A stretch of DNA of 64,000 nucleotides, taken from assembly GCF_900113945.1 (NCBI RefSeq), contig NZ_FORG01000002.1:1-64000 (forward strand). Direction: 5' to 3'. Source of the DNA: Xenorhabdus mauleonii. Its GTDB lineage: Bacteria > Pseudomonadota > Gammaproteobacteria > Enterobacterales > Enterobacteriaceae. Shown here piece by piece: positions 23,284 through 33,999 of the stretch. The position numbers were made by a program, and so were the translations under genes. Under the pieces are notes generated by a model that was given only the letters and a program-made list of their open reading frames with translations, was not told the DNA's origin and made no database searches. The stretch's first letter is position 1. Every line of letters begins with the position of its first letter.

Positions 23284-26028
23284 TTATTGGTTACCTTGCT
23301 GCAACAGCTTTGTGACAAAGGAATCAATGAGGCTGATGCTATTTTTGATTTCTACTTCATTATTGTCTGCTATGTGTTTTTCCAACGCCTCACATGATGA
23401 CCTAAGAAATTTAAGCTCTAACATAGCGAACACCCCTTTAAGGCGGTGTACCGTTTGCGAAAGCGATACCAAATCATATTGTTCTATATCAGTATACAGT
23501 TTAGTGATATCCATAGGCACTGTCTCTATAAATAATTCCCTATAGTCACTATTAGCCAATTGAATTTGACAATTCTTGATAATATTCCAAATGTTACTAT
23601 CACCAGACGCAAATAAATCAATGTTTTCTACCGCATTCGTATTATCAGAGAGATCGTATGTTAGCTGAGTGAACTCAGGCGTTTCTCTGGATTCATCCAA
23701 ACTGAAATTTTCTTCAATCAAAAGCGATATAGCATTGATAACAGAATCAACAAAATTGTAATTACATTTAATCAGGCCGGGTTTTACTCTCTCGAATCCA
23801 GCTAGACTACCTACTAATAATATAGTTGATTTTTTCTCTTTGTATCGTTTGTCCGTCAGAATAATATCGCACTCTTCCGTGACATTTTCTTTGCCTTTAA
23901 CGAAATATGTTGCACCATAATCATCAAGATATGTATGTATTATTTTACTAATTTCAGGATTATTGATATCAATTAAAGCGGTAACTCCCTCCAGAAGCCG
24001 AGGTGTTTCACTGTTTTCCTCATCATGTTGTACCAATGGTAGGTTGATCACATAATGCGTACCCAAGCTCAGTTTACTTTTAATCTCAAGGCTTCCATCC
24101 ATTCTTTTGCATAACTGATTACATAAATAAAACGTCATGCCAGAATTAGTAGAATACTTATCTTCTGCAGATTGGTTCAAAAACGGATAATTCAAACTCA
24201 TCAAATCCTTTTCGCTTAAACCAGAGCCACTATCCACCAGCTCAATCTGAATATGGTTGTCATATTTACCAGAGCTATTAACAGTCAATGATATTTTACC
24301 ATAGCTGGTTGTCGTCATTGCATAATTAAATAACAGCGTGACAATTTTACTTAATGCATAGCCATCTCCAATGAATAAAGATTCATGGGGAATATTAAAA
24401 TGATAATAAACCCGTAATCCCTTCGCATTTAAGGTTGCCAATGAAGCCTTTAAAATATTCTCCAACCGTGAGGATAGAGAGAATACCTCATTTACAGGCT
24501 GCCAGTCACCTAATTCTAGCCCATTAAGTAACGAAATATTATCAACCCATTCTGTAATATATTCAGATTTAGCCAATAATTTATCCAATAACTTAAGTTC
24601 GTTTTCATCTTGCGATAACTGTTTTAGTTGGACGGCAATGTCATTCATTCCCTTAATTGGGATTTTTATTTCATTGTTAATATTCGAAAGCATTGAGCGT
24701 CTGGCTTGAATGCTTTTGTCATATTCTCGATGAGCAAGTTGCAATCTCTTATTTATCATGACTTCCTGATCTTTGTCTTGCAACAAGAATAAGTATGTTT
24801 CAGGCAATAAGTCATTATTATACATTTTCACTTCATAAATCGCCTCATCAATAGATGTTTGAATGACACCATGATGTTGTTGCGCGACTGTCTTTACTTT
24901 ATTCAAATCCAGATGTGGTATCAGCTTCTCTGCAATTTTATTATATATAACCATCTGATTTGATTCAAAATCATAGACCAGCAATCCAACAGGAATATTG
25001 GCGATAATATCCTTATTCAGGGCATTTTTAATTTTTAGTTCATGGCCCATGGAAGCATTTGGTGCAATATATCGCCGACGAATATAAAATATACCGCTTA
25101 ATGAGAATAAAAAGAAAAGCAATATTGAAAGCAGAAGCCAGACATTTCTGAACAATAAATCCGCAATCAGTGTTTTCAGTGGAACTTGATAAACCAATTT
25201 ATACGGCATCATCTTAAGAGGTTGCGAGAACTCTAGCCAAAAACCGTTCAATGAAACATCTACATTATTGGAGTTATCAAAATCATGCAGATTAGTCGCT
25301 TGCAGACGGAAGTTTGCAGGTGACATATCAACCGGCAAAAGATTATTGATAGGTAGATCAAAAGCAATAACGGTGGTTAATTGACCTACTGTATTAAACG
25401 CCGCCTTGTAAGTATAAAAATAAAGGTTCTCACTACGCAGTACATTGATAGGGGAAATACTTTCTTTTTCCTCCAGTGTAATAGATTGATCCAACATCTC
25501 AGAACGCCTTATATCCGGAGTCCTGGTCAGGTAGCTCTCCTTGAGCTTTATTTCTGGTTTTAAAACTGAATGATTAGTTACCAGAAGTAAATTGTTGTCT
25601 TTCCCATTGAGATAATACATGGACAAGTATTCATTGCGTGATCCCCAGAGAATTCCCAGATAGTTAGAAAGCTGCTGGGCAAGTTGAACGCTCGAATCGT
25701 TGAACTGCCCGAAAATAATTGCATCAACACTTTGATTACGATTTTCTAGCCAATAGGCATCAGGACGAAGTTTTATCAATGATGCACTATTTTGAGAAGA
25801 GACTGGCAAAGTATTCGATTGCTCAAAGATGTGATTTGCGTGATAGCGATAATCTCCAATCTGCAATCTCATCTTTGCGGTTACACTACTGATAGCATAT
25901 TTTTTCTCCATCAGCCAAATATCAAAATAGTTATACCCGAATAAAAATAGAGACGTAAAAAGCAAAGTAACAAATAACGTGTAAAAACGAGGGATCGCGG
26001 ATGGCTTGATAGGTGGTTGCTTAGACAT
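23284..26028 (-). CDS. rcsD: Rcs phosphotransferase RcsD
   Basis: RcsD is the membrane-bound phosphotransfer intermediate between RcsC and RcsB. There are two membrane segments (about residues 15-35 and 300-325), a degenerate kinase-like region lacking a canonical phospho-histidine, and a C-terminal HPt domain with His861 in SQTVHRLKGVFAMLE. It has 914 residues, slightly longer than the E. coli protein (890), and is diverged in the periplasmic loop. It is the first gene of the rcsDB operon. Confidence 0.95.
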   Translation of the reverse strand: MSKQPPIKPSAIPRFYTLFVTLLFTSLFLFGYNYFDIWLMEKKYAISSVTAKMRLQIGDYRYHANHIFEQSNTLPVSSQNSASLIKLRPDAYWLENRNQSVDAIIFGQFNDSSVQLAQQLSNYLGILWGSRNEYLSMYYLNGKDNNLLLVTNHSVLKPEIKLKESYLTRTPDIRRSEMLDQSITLEEKESISPINVLRSENLYFYTYKAAFNTVGQLTTVIAFDLPINNLLPVDMSPANFRLQATNLHDFDNSNNVDVSLNGFWLEFSQPLKMMPYKLVYQVPLKTLIADLLFRNVWLLLSILLFFLFSLSGIFYIRRRYIAPNASMGHELKIKNALNKDIIANIPVGLLVYDFESNQMVIYNKIAEKLIPHLDLNKVKTVAQQHHGVIQTSIDEAIYEVKMYNNDLLPETYLFLLQDKDQEVMINKRLQLAHREYDKSIQARRSMLSNINNEIKIPIKGMNDIAVQLKQLSQDENELKLLDKLLAKSEYITEWVDNISLLNGLELGDWQPVNEVFSLSSRLENILKASLATLNAKGLRVYYHFNIPHESLFIGDGYALSKIVTLLFNYAMTTTSYGKISLTVNSSGKYDNHIQIELVDSGSGLSEKDLMSLNYPFLNQSAEDKYSTNSGMTFYLCNQLCKRMDGSLEIKSKLSLGTHYVINLPLVQHDEENSETPRLLEGVTALIDINNPEISKIIHTYLDDYGATYFVKGKENVTEECDIILTDKRYKEKKSTILLVGSLAGFERVKPGLIKCNYNFVDSVINAISLLIEENFSLDESRETPEFTQLTYDLSDNTNAVENIDLFASGDSNIWNIIKNCQIQLANSDYRELFIETVPMDITKLYTDIEQYDLVSLSQTVHRLKGVFAMLELKFLRSSCEALEKHIADNNEVEIKNSISLIDSFVTKLLQQGNQ

Positions 26029-26240
26029 TCTTTAGATCATTGCCTGTAATGTGAATATATTATGGTCAATATGACATCAACCCATAAATAAATAAGCAGA
26101 TGGATTGCGCTTAATACTAGCAGGTTAGCGGATGAAAAGGCCATTGCAGATCGAAGATTGAGCAAACAGTAAAAAAATCGCGATTTTTTATCTTTGGGGG
26201 GTAGACACATCAGAACGATATAGGCATAATCTCGCGCCAT

Positions 26241-26328
<88 letters not shown>

Positions 26329-26334
26329 AATTTC

Positions 26335-26410
<76 letters not shown>

Positions 26411-26414
26411 TACA

Positions 26415-26450
26415 AAAACCCGTTATCTCAGTGAGATAGCGGGTTTTTAC
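26415..26450 (+). terminator. Terminator of the tRNA operon
   Basis: AAAACCCGTTATCTC and GAGATAGCGGGTTTTT form a long stem with a short AGT loop and a T-run, just after the tRNA-Thr CCA end. Confidence 0.9.
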
Positions 26451-26456
26451 TTTATG

Positions 26457-26862
26457 CTATTTCATTGAAAATTCTGCTTTATTTCGTTGAAACAAAGTCA
26501 ATTGAAGCCCTGCTGGCGCCTCAAGCCGACTATTAATGGAATGAAAAGGTGTCTGTCGTGGCAGGCCGAGCACCTCAGCACCAGCGCTCTGTAATGATGA
26601 AGTCGCCTCCATTACATCGGTGACTTCAAATCCACCCCGAAACCCGTCTGCCCACTTCAATTCTATCAATAAAATCTGCCGTAGAAGGTTCAACCAACTC
26701 AAGCGTAGCACGCCCTGCTTCCAATATTGCGACCTTGCCATTATCCGGCGGCACTGAGTCGATCTCAGTCAGCCCTAAAGTATCACGATAAAATGCCAAG
26801 GCTCTGTCAAAATCTTCTGTAGCCACGACGAGTCGCAATTCTTTTACAACTTGCTTTGTCAT
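26457..26862 (-). pseudogene. VOC/glyoxalase-family gene broken by a frameshift
   Basis: The first 78 codons from 26862 encode the N-terminal half of a VOC protein (VKELRLVVATEDFDRALAFYRDTLGL ... ATLELVEPS ... EVGRRVSG). A second frame then continues with the matching C-terminal half (GFEVTDVMEATSSLQSAGAEVLG ... RLEAPAGLQLTLFQ). The break lies near 26630-26650, where a small deletion fits best. The start has a strong GGGGTGGGGAA site. It diverges from the LysR gene at 26984, which may once have regulated it. A sequencing error cannot be excluded. Confidence 0.75.
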
Positions 26863-26983
26863 AAATTCCCCACCCCATATACTGAGTTATTTTCATCACT
26901 GGATTTAGAAAAATAGACGATATCGCCATTATTTTGTGGTGCTCAAATTCAATGTCTTCAGCAAAAGATGAGAATAATTCAGC

Positions 26984-27868
26984 ATGAAACGACGATTGCC
27001 GCCATTAGGTTCATTGAGAGTTTTCGATACCGTAGCACGATTGAAAAGCTTCAAATTAGCTGCAGAAGAAATTGGTGTTTCTCCTACAGCAATAAGCCAT
27101 CAAATTAAATTATTAGAAAACCAATTAATGGTGCGTGTTTTTGAGCGTTCACCACGTCACGTGAAGTTAACCACAGAAGGAAACATTTTATATTCCGCGA
27201 CAACCCAAGCTTTTTCATTACTTAAAACAGCCATAGCAAAAATTGACTCACAGCATACTCCCGTTCCTTTAACGTTAACGGCTACCACTGCTTTTATCAG
27301 TTTCTGGTTAGTGCCACATCTTACACTTTTGCGTGAGCAACTTCCTGATATCGACCTTCTGTTTCATGCAAATGATAATGTGGTTGATATTGAATCGGCT
27401 GGTGTTGATTTAGCTATCCGCTATGGTTTTCCTTCAGAAGAAGAAACAAATTCACACCCCATTTTTAAAGATGATTTTGTCCTTGCAGCCAGCCCTTCTT
27501 TACGCATAAATAAATTAGAAGACTTATTGCAAACGACATTAATTCATACCGATGGCCGACGTATTCCTGACCCTTCTCCGGATTGGAATATCTGGCGTTC
27601 TCAGTTTGGCCCAAAAGAATTAGCTGTTTCGCATGGTTTACATTTCACAGATGAAGTTCACTCAATACAGTCTGCGATTGCTGGTCAAGGTGTCGTCATT
27701 GCCAGCCGGCTTATGATCCGGCAAGCCATTAAAGATGGCTTATTGGTCTGCCCCTTTCCTTATCAATTACGTGGTGCCACTTACTACATTGTCGAAAATC
27801 CAAGCAGTCAACATACCAATGCCATTAAATATTTTCGTCAATGGATTGAGACACAGATAAATAAATAG
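26984..27868 (+). CDS. LysR-family transcriptional regulator, GcvA-like
   Basis: Residues 1-65 form the LysR winged helix-turn-helix, with PPLGSLRVFDTVARLKSFKLAAEEIGVSPTAISHQIKLLE typical of the GcvA subgroup. The rest is the periplasmic-binding-like effector domain (VDLAIRYGFP, DEVHSIQSAIAGQGVVIASRLMI). It has 294 residues, normal length. It is divergent from the broken VOC gene, the classic arrangement for a LysR regulator and its target, and 120 bp upstream of tyrP on the same strand. Effector unknown. Confidence 0.88.
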   Translation: MKRRLPPLGSLRVFDTVARLKSFKLAAEEIGVSPTAISHQIKLLENQLMVRVFERSPRHVKLTTEGNILYSATTQAFSLLKTAIAKIDSQHTPVPLTLTATTAFISFWLVPHLTLLREQLPDIDLLFHANDNVVDIESAGVDLAIRYGFPSEEETNSHPIFKDDFVLAASPSLRINKLEDLLQTTLIHTDGRRIPDPSPDWNIWRSQFGPKELAVSHGLHFTDEVHSIQSAIAGQGVVIASRLMIRQAIKDGLLVCPFPYQLRGATYYIVENPSSQHTNAIKYFRQWIETQINK

Positions 27869-27988
27869 CCAAGAAAATAGTAAAGCAGTGTTTACACCTA
27901 ATGTATCATTGATTTGACAGCCATAAATCAATCATTTAACCTGCCAGTCTTATAACTATTTTTCAACATAACCAGAAACGAGGAAAGC

Positions 27989-29194
27989 GTGAAAAATCGC
28001 ACTATTGGCAGTATTTTTATTGTCGCCGGAACGACGATTGGTGCGGGGATGCTGGCTATGCCACTGGCATCAGCGGGAGTGGGTTTTGGCACTACATTCG
28101 CTATGCTAATCGCCCTATGGGCATTAATGAGTTATACAGCACTCCTGCTTGTAGAAGTTTATCAACATAATAAATTTAATACCGGATTGGGGACTATAGC
28201 AAAACGCTATCTCGGATTTGGTGGTCAGGTGTTGACGGGCTTCAGTATGCTTTTCCTTATGTATGCCCTGACAACCGCTTATATCAGTGGCGCAGGAGAA
28301 TTGCTGGCAGCAAGCCTTTCTTCTTGGCTCGAAAAACCCATCTCTGTCACTACCGGGATTATTACTTTCACGGTTATTGCTGGCGGCGTTGTCTGTATCG
28401 GCACCCAGTCCGTTGATTTAATTAATCGCCTGCTGTTTACAGCCAAAATAGTTTTTCTGGTTATCGTACTCGGCGTAATGATGCCGCATATTGATAAAAT
28501 TAATTTGATATCCATGCCCATAGAACAAGGGTTGGTATTATCGGCCATTCCCGTGATTTTTACGTCATTTGGGTTTCACGGCAGTGTACCAAGTATTGTT
28601 GCTTATATGGGTGGTGATACCAATAAGCTGCGTAAGATCTTTATCATCGGCAGTGCCATTCCCCTGTTCGCTTATATTCTGTGGCAACTCGTCACCCTCG
28701 GCGCCATTTCCTCAAATACGTTTGTTGGTATTCTTGCGCACCAGTCTGGCTTGAATGGTTTGTTACAAGCGGTCAGGGAAGTTGTTGCCTCTCCAAAAGT
28801 AGAGCTTGCCGTTCACTTGTTTGCCGACCTTGCATTGGCAACGTCTTTCTTGGGTGTTTCTCTGGGGCTATTTGATTACCTGGCCGATTTACTGAAGCGC
28901 CGCAATCATGCGAAAGGCCGTTTGCAAACCGGGTTAACTACTTTTGTTCCGCCTTTATTGTGTGCGTTGTACTACCCTAACTTTGTTATGGCACTGACAT
29001 ATGCCGCTGTTGCGCTTTCCATTTTGGCGCTGGTATTACCTTGCCTATTGGTTTGGCGCAGCCGTGAAGAAAACAAGGGAGGCTATCGCGTCAAAGGGGG
29101 CAAGCCAGCCTTGATCTTTGTCTTCCTATGTGGAATTGCAGTCATCGCCATTCAAGTTAGCATTGTGACAGGCATTCTGCCTCAGGTAGGATAA
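27989..29194 (+). CDS. tyrP: Tyrosine-specific permease TyrP
   Basis: TyrP is an aromatic amino-acid/proton symporter of the HAAAP family with 11 predicted membrane helices over 401 residues. [61 protein letters not shown] and [26 protein letters not shown] closely follow E. coli TyrP. The start is a GTG with AGGAAAGC immediately upstream. I looked for a TyrR box in the 120-bp leader and found no convincing copy, so regulation is open. MtrB/TnaB paralogues are more distant. Confidence 0.9.
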   Translation: MKNRTIGSIFIVAGTTIGAGMLAMPLASAGVGFGTTFAMLIALWALMSYTALLLVEVYQHNKFNTGLGTIAKRYLGFGGQVLTGFSMLFLMYALTTAYISGAGELLAASLSSWLEKPISVTTGIITFTVIAGGVVCIGTQSVDLINRLLFTAKIVFLVIVLGVMMPHIDKINLISMPIEQGLVLSAIPVIFTSFGFHGSVPSIVAYMGGDTNKLRKIFIIGSAIPLFAYILWQLVTLGAISSNTFVGILAHQSGLNGLLQAVREVVASPKVELAVHLFADLALATSFLGVSLGLFDYLADLLKRRNHAKGRLQTGLTTFVPPLLCALYYPNFVMALTYAAVALSILALVLPCLLVWRSREENKGGYRVKGGKPALIFVFLCGIAVIAIQVSIVTGILPQVG

Positions 29195-29275
29195 GTTCCC
29201 AATGCAAGGTTATCCGCATTAATATTGATGCGGATAACCTTAACATCTATGACTTGCTATAAATTAAAACGATTT

Positions 29276-29818
29276 CTAGAAACTAAAGCCCGCCCCGACG
29301 TAAAAACCGTCAGAAACTTTATTGTTACGATGACCGTTCTTCCCTTTTATATCAATGACTCGATAACCTGCATTAACCGTCAGTGGCTTAAAGAGGACAT
29401 AGCGCAATCCCCCTGTTGCTTCCGTATAAGAATCCACGCCTGACGTTAATCTTTCTGGTGCGCCGTAAGCCTCACCATACAGGGATAAAGATGGGAGGAC
29501 CTCCCAACTGAGTCCGACACCTCCCGCCAATGCCGCGCCATTTTCTCCATCCTTTGGCGACAGATAAAGCGCCTTGCCACCGACACTAGCCGTAAATGGG
29601 CCAACAGGCAGAGCAAAAAGCGCTCCTAAGCTGCCAAGCTGACCATTATGATCACTGCGAGTCCAGTTGCCATTGAAAGACAAGCCCGCATTTTTGTTAC
29701 CAATTCCCACAGATGTACTTGTATTATGTTTTCCTGTCTGTATATCCATAGAAATAGCATTTGCCGCACCAGCTACAAAGAACAAGCTGAGCGCGCCGAC
29801 AGTAATCAAATTTTTCAT
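29276..29818 (-). CDS. YfaZ-family outer-membrane protein
   Basis: The 180-residue protein has a signal peptide ending ...VAGAANA, followed by a small barrel matching YfaZ: ISMDIQTG, VGIGNKNAGLSFNGNWTRSDHNGQ, LPVGPFTASVGGKALYLSPKDGENG, and YRVIDIKGKNGHRNNKVSDGFYVGAGFSF with C-terminal Phe. YfaZ function is not established; it is assumed to be an outer-membrane porin-like protein. The ATG at 29816-29818 is preferred because GAGAG is then properly spaced. It lies next to the men cluster, as yfaZ does loosely in E. coli. Confidence 0.85.
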   Translation of the reverse strand: MKNLITVGALSLFFVAGAANAISMDIQTGKHNTSTSVGIGNKNAGLSFNGNWTRSDHNGQLGSLGALFALPVGPFTASVGGKALYLSPKDGENGAALAGGVGLSWEVLPSLSLYGEAYGAPERLTSGVDSYTEATGGLRYVLFKPLTVNAGYRVIDIKGKNGHRNNKVSDGFYVGAGFSF

Positions 29819-29954
29819 ATTCATCTCTCTTTTTAATGATTGAATGCTGATGCCACTACTTAAGATATTTTACTAAAATACGGGGGATGCCATAGCCACC
29901 AAAGGAAATGAAACATTTATATTTATCAAGATGTGTAAACACGACAGCGATTGT

Positions 29955-31370
29955 TTATTTTATATCTGTTTTTTCCACAGCTCTTTCCAAAACCCATTGT
30001 TTAATTTGCTGGCGTGAAATCTTTATTCCACCATTTTTCAATTGAACGGGTAATAAATAGCAATCCACAGGGCGCTGGAAAACAGCAAGTTTATCCGAGA
30101 GCCAGTCAATAAGCGTTACCACCAGCTCAGGATATTGGGTGTCAATCACCGCGACCGGGCGATGACCAAATTCCATATCAGGAATGGGAACAACAATACT
30201 TTGTTCGATCTGAGGATGCTGGTTGATGATTTTCTCGATATCTTCTGGCTGGATCCCCTCTCCGCCACTAAAAAATTGATTATCGAGACGCCCTAAAATA
30301 CACAACTCCCCAAGATTGAACATACCCCGATCACGGGTTGGAAACCAACCATCGCTACCTGTCAGGGGTTTCAATTCACCATCAAACCAATAACCCAAGG
30401 CGATGCTATCCGCGTGAATTTGAATTTCTTCATCCACCACGCGAATGGATTTGCCCGGAAGCGGATTTCCGACTCCCGGCAACTCATCTGCCCTTTTCGC
30501 ACAAACAGTCGATGCCATTTCTGTCAGGCCATAACCACACCAGCAATGAATTCCCAACTGTTCCGCCTGTTGAGTCAATGCCGTTGGTATCGTTGCCCCT
30601 CCCAACAGGACTTCTTTCAAGGTCAATTTATGTTCATTGGATTGATTCAGCAGACGCCAGAGCTGGGTAGGAACGAGCGATGCATGAGTGCAACCGGATA
30701 GTGCGCGGCTCAGTGGATGTAAACGCCTCAATAATGCCAATTCTGCCCCGGTTTGCAGCCAGCGCCACAAGATCCCTTGACCTGAAACATGATAGAGCGG
30801 CAATGAAAGCAACCAACGATCATGTGGTTGAAAATCCATGCAAGACAGAATGCCCTGTGCGCTGGCAAAGTGGGCATTAATGGAATGCACTGCGGCTTTC
30901 GGCAATCCCGATGAACCCGAAGTCAGGATCATGCTGGCAGGGCGATGGCTTTGCCACAATATTTTAGGCTGTTCAGGAATAACCAGTGGTATCTGGCACC
31001 AGTCAAGTTTTCTGATCTCAAGGCTTGGTGAAGATGAATCGGTGAAATCCACGCCATAATCGATATTGAGGTGAGGCAGCAGCTCCACCAATAATTTTTC
31101 TGGTAGTTGAGGGTTTAAAGGCAAGGCCCTTGCACCACATTGCAGTGCGGCAAGATAACATAACAGGAGCTCCACACTGTTTTTGCCCCTGAGGAGTATA
31201 CCATTGCCTTCAGAAAGCCCCTGTTGTTGGAAACTGGCAGCAGTTACATCAATTTTTCGCGCTAATTGCTGCCAAGTTAATGACTCATCATCTAACTGAA
31301 CAGCCAGTTTATTTGGATGGATTGCAGCCCAATGCCGCCACGGCCATTCCATGAATTCTATTGCTGGCAT
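29955..31370 (-). CDS. menE: o-Succinylbenzoate-CoA ligase
   Basis: MenE adenylates o-succinylbenzoate and loads it onto CoA in menaquinone biosynthesis. The AMP-binding motif [16 protein letters not shown] is near residue 147-162, [12 protein letters not shown] is the A5-type block, and [35 protein letters not shown] is the C-terminal hinge region. It has 471 residues, normal length. Its ATG overlaps the end of menC by 13 bases and has GGAG upstream, so the two are coupled. It is the last gene of the menDHBCE operon. Confidence 0.95.
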   Translation of the reverse strand: MPAIEFMEWPWRHWAAIHPNKLAVQLDDESLTWQQLARKIDVTAASFQQQGLSEGNGILLRGKNSVELLLCYLAALQCGARALPLNPQLPEKLLVELLPHLNIDYGVDFTDSSSPSLEIRKLDWCQIPLVIPEQPKILWQSHRPASMILTSGSSGLPKAAVHSINAHFASAQGILSCMDFQPHDRWLLSLPLYHVSGQGILWRWLQTGAELALLRRLHPLSRALSGCTHASLVPTQLWRLLNQSNEHKLTLKEVLLGGATIPTALTQQAEQLGIHCWCGYGLTEMASTVCAKRADELPGVGNPLPGKSIRVVDEEIQIHADSIALGYWFDGELKPLTGSDGWFPTRDRGMFNLGELCILGRLDNQFFSGGEGIQPEDIEKIINQHPQIEQSIVVPIPDMEFGHRPVAVIDTQYPELVVTLIDWLSDKLAVFQRPVDCYLLPVQLKNGGIKISRQQIKQWVLERAVEKTDIK

Positions 31371-32359
31371 TCATGGCTCCAAACGCATGCCAGTTTATCC
31401 AATGCCGTACATGAAATATCACTTTCCGGCCAGCATCGAATAAGCTGTGACTGAATAAGATCCAGTGTATCCAGGCCAGGAACTGTATCTGGCGTCAGCC
31501 AATAAGCAAGACGGGCCAATTGAGTCAAACCAAAGCTCGTTTCAATGCTGGAACTGATCACTGCTTCCAACCCTGCTTGATGTGCCTCCGCGACCAACCG
31601 ACGACAACGGGCAATACTGCCTACCAGCATTGGTTTAATGACAATGGCAGAAACCCCTTCTTGTGCTTCTACTGTAAAATCTGCTTCACGCACACTCTCA
31701 TCCCATGCGATTGCGATCCCAGTCTTGCGGGCAAATTCCAGCGATTCTTCCCGAGTTTTACAAGGTTCTTCAAGGAAAGCTATTCTTCGCCGATATTCAG
31801 GATTGACATATTTCGCAAAACCATCCGCTTTTGCAAGTGTCCAACTGCGGTTGGCATCCAGTCGCAGTTTAAGGTCCGGTACAGCTTCCAGCATGACATT
31901 CACGACCATGCCATCCCGCACGGCTTCATATAATCCGACTTTTATTTTGGCAATCTTCTGGCCCGGTATCTTGCCCAACCGCAGGATTACATCATCAGGA
32001 TCTCCCGTGCATAGTAGAGCCTTGTGATAATTGGCTTCTTCCGGCAGTTCCCCCTGTAATTCAGCCAAAGCACAACTAATGCCAAACGCAACAGATGGAA
32101 GAGCGCTTTCTTCCTGCTGAGTTTTTTCTGCGCATGAAGAATTCAGGCACCATTGTTGTAACCATTCCATTGCAGCGGATTTCGCCTGTTCGAGTGTTTC
32201 GTGGCTGAATTCAGGTAACGGGGAGATTTCTCCCCAACCCTCACGCCCGTTATCCTGCAAATGAACCAAAAAGCCATCACGACTTTTCAGGCGCTGGTAG
32301 CGCAGAATGACACCAGCCTCCATTGGCAGGCTGAATTGATATAAAGTCGCTTTACGCAT
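31358..32359 (-). CDS. menC: o-Succinylbenzoate synthase
   Basis: MenC dehydrates SHCHC to o-succinylbenzoate. It is an enolase-superfamily enzyme with the catalytic lysine in AKIKVGLYE, metal ligands in [18 protein letters not shown] and AWDESV, and the second lysine in [11 protein letters not shown]. It has 333 residues against about 320 in E. coli. The start codon overlaps the last base of the menB stop codon. Confidence 0.95.
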   Translation of the reverse strand: MRKATLYQFSLPMEAGVILRYQRLKSRDGFLVHLQDNGREGWGEISPLPEFSHETLEQAKSAAMEWLQQWCLNSSCAEKTQQEESALPSVAFGISCALAELQGELPEEANYHKALLCTGDPDDVILRLGKIPGQKIAKIKVGLYEAVRDGMVVNVMLEAVPDLKLRLDANRSWTLAKADGFAKYVNPEYRRRIAFLEEPCKTREESLEFARKTGIAIAWDESVREADFTVEAQEGVSAIVIKPMLVGSIARCRRLVAEAHQAGLEAVISSSIETSFGLTQLARLAYWLTPDTVPGLDTLDLIQSQLIRCWPESDISCTALDKLACVWSHECQQ

Positions 32360-33216
32360 TATGGATTTCGCTTGAATTTGCTGAAATCAGGGTGACGTTT
32401 TTCATTGAATGCATTACGCCCTTCCTGCCCTTCTTCCGTCATATAAAACAGCATCGTGGCATTCCCCGCCAGCTCTTGCAAACCTGCCTGACCATCGCAA
32501 TCTGCATTTAATGCAGCTTTCAGACAACGCAGCGCCATTGGGCTATTTTCCAGCATTTCCCGGCACCAGCGCACAGTTTCTTTTTCCAGATCAGCATAAG
32601 GCACGACCGTATTGACCAGCCCCATATCCAGTGCTTCTTTTGCATTATACTGACGGCACAGGAACCATATTTCACGGGCTTTCTTCTGCCCCACGATCCG
32701 GGCCATATAAGATGCCCCCCAACCGCCATCAAAAGAACCAACTTTGGGGCCGGTTTGACCGAAAATGGCGTTATCAGCAGCAATGGTCAAATCACACATC
32801 AAATGCAATACATGACCACCGCCAATGGCATACCCTGCAACCATAGCAACGACAGGCTTTGGACAAGTGCGGATCTGGCGCTGGAAATCCAATACATTCA
32901 GGTGATGTACTCCACTGTCATCTTTGTAACCACCGTAATCGCCACGGATTTTTTGATCCCCGCCCGCACAGAAGGCTTTTTCTCCCATCCCCGTCAGAAT
33001 AATCGTACCAATCGCATCGTCATATCGGGCATCGGCCAGCGCTTGCATCATCTCTTTGACGGTCTGGGGGCGAAATGCATTGCGTACCTGTGGGCGATTA
33101 ATCGTAATCTTGGCGATTCCGTCAGTGGATTTATGATAAAGAACGTCTTCAAATTCATGGGAACAATCTTGCCATTCAACAGGGGCATACAATTCTTTTT
33201 CGTTTGGGTAGAGCAT
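32359..33216 (-). CDS. menB: 1,4-Dihydroxy-2-naphthoyl-CoA synthase
   Basis: MenB is a crotonase-fold enzyme that cyclises OSB-CoA to DHNA-CoA. Features seen are the [14 protein letters not shown] opening, [38 protein letters not shown] with the oxyanion-hole glycines, and the MenB-specific [17 protein letters not shown]. The 285-residue length matches E. coli exactly. It lies between menH (12 bases away) and menC (1-base overlap). Confidence 0.97.
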   Translation of the reverse strand: MLYPNEKELYAPVEWQDCSHEFEDVLYHKSTDGIAKITINRPQVRNAFRPQTVKEMMQALADARYDDAIGTIILTGMGEKAFCAGGDQKIRGDYGGYKDDSGVHHLNVLDFQRQIRTCPKPVVAMVAGYAIGGGHVLHLMCDLTIAADNAIFGQTGPKVGSFDGGWGASYMARIVGQKKAREIWFLCRQYNAKEALDMGLVNTVVPYADLEKETVRWCREMLENSPMALRCLKAALNADCDGQAGLQELAGNATMLFYMTEEGQEGRNAFNEKRHPDFSKFKRNP

Positions 33217-33228
33217 TACTGAATTTCC

Positions 33229-33999
33229 TTAACCAAAAAGTGATAAAAAGTGATTCACTGCAGCCGAAAAAGCCACAGAATTACCATAATGAGCATTATG
33301 CCCAACTTGAGGGATCGTTTTTAATGGCAGAGAATAGCGCGCCGCTATTTCCTGAAACTTACAATCATTTTCGCCACATAGATAGGAAAAAGGCATATTT
33401 AGTTGCTGTAAATCAGGAACTAACCAAGATTGATGTGCCAAAGAGGTGTTTTCCAGCATATCAGCGATACAACTACCGCTATTTTGGCTGCGGATATGGA
33501 GCAATTGCTCACGCGGTTCCGAAGTAAGATCGGCAAATACCGGCTGCTGATACCAATCAATCAGAACAGATTCGATTGGCTCTTGTCGAAAGCGTTGTGC
33601 CCAATGTTTATCATGCTGCAATCGCACGGTGCGATCCTGCTGAGTAGGCAACCCCGGATTTCCCCCTTCTACCAATAAACCCCGCAAGCCATCATGTTTG
33701 CCGTGAGTTGCATGATACATGGCAATCCGGCCACCCAATGAATAACCAATCAACCAATAATCATCAATCTGCTGCTCAGACAACGTTGCATCCAACAACT
33801 CGCTCATCTCAGCAAAGCCGCCTTTTAATGTAATATCGGCGGAACTGCCATGACCGGGAAGATCAATAACCAATGACGCATACTGATCACAGGCATTCAC
33901 CACAGGAAGCCAATCATCGCCCCTTCCCAGCAAGCCATGCAGCCAAACTAACCATGCGCCTTGATTATGCGGATAAAACTTCTGGCAACCCAATGTCAC
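33229..33999 (-). CDS. menH: SHCHC synthase (alpha/beta hydrolase)
   Basis: MenH eliminates pyruvate from SEPHCHC. It is an alpha/beta hydrolase with [12 protein letters not shown] (oxyanion loop), nucleophile serine in GYSLGGR, and the catalytic histidine in [11 protein letters not shown] place the start at the GTG (33997-33999), which overlaps the menD stop as GTGA and has AGGTGG upstream. The longer ATG frame would overlap menD by 40 bases. The product is 256 residues, close to the E. coli enzyme. Confidence 0.9.
   Translation of the reverse strand: MTLGCQKFYPHNQGAWLVWLHGLLGRGDDWLPVVNACDQYASLVIDLPGHGSSADITLKGGFAEMSELLDATLSEQQIDDYWLIGYSLGGRIAMYHATHGKHDGLRGLLVEGGNPGLPTQQDRTVRLQHDKHWAQRFRQEPIESVLIDWYQQPVFADLTSEPREQLLHIRSQNSGSCIADMLENTSLAHQSWLVPDLQQLNMPFSYLCGENDCKFQEIAARYSLPLKTIPQVGHNAHYGNSVAFSAAVNHFLSLFG

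Noticed and set aside
27869-27988. TyrR box upstream of tyrP
   Set aside because: TTTACA and TGTA elements occur, but not in the TGTAAA-N6-TTTACA arrangement.
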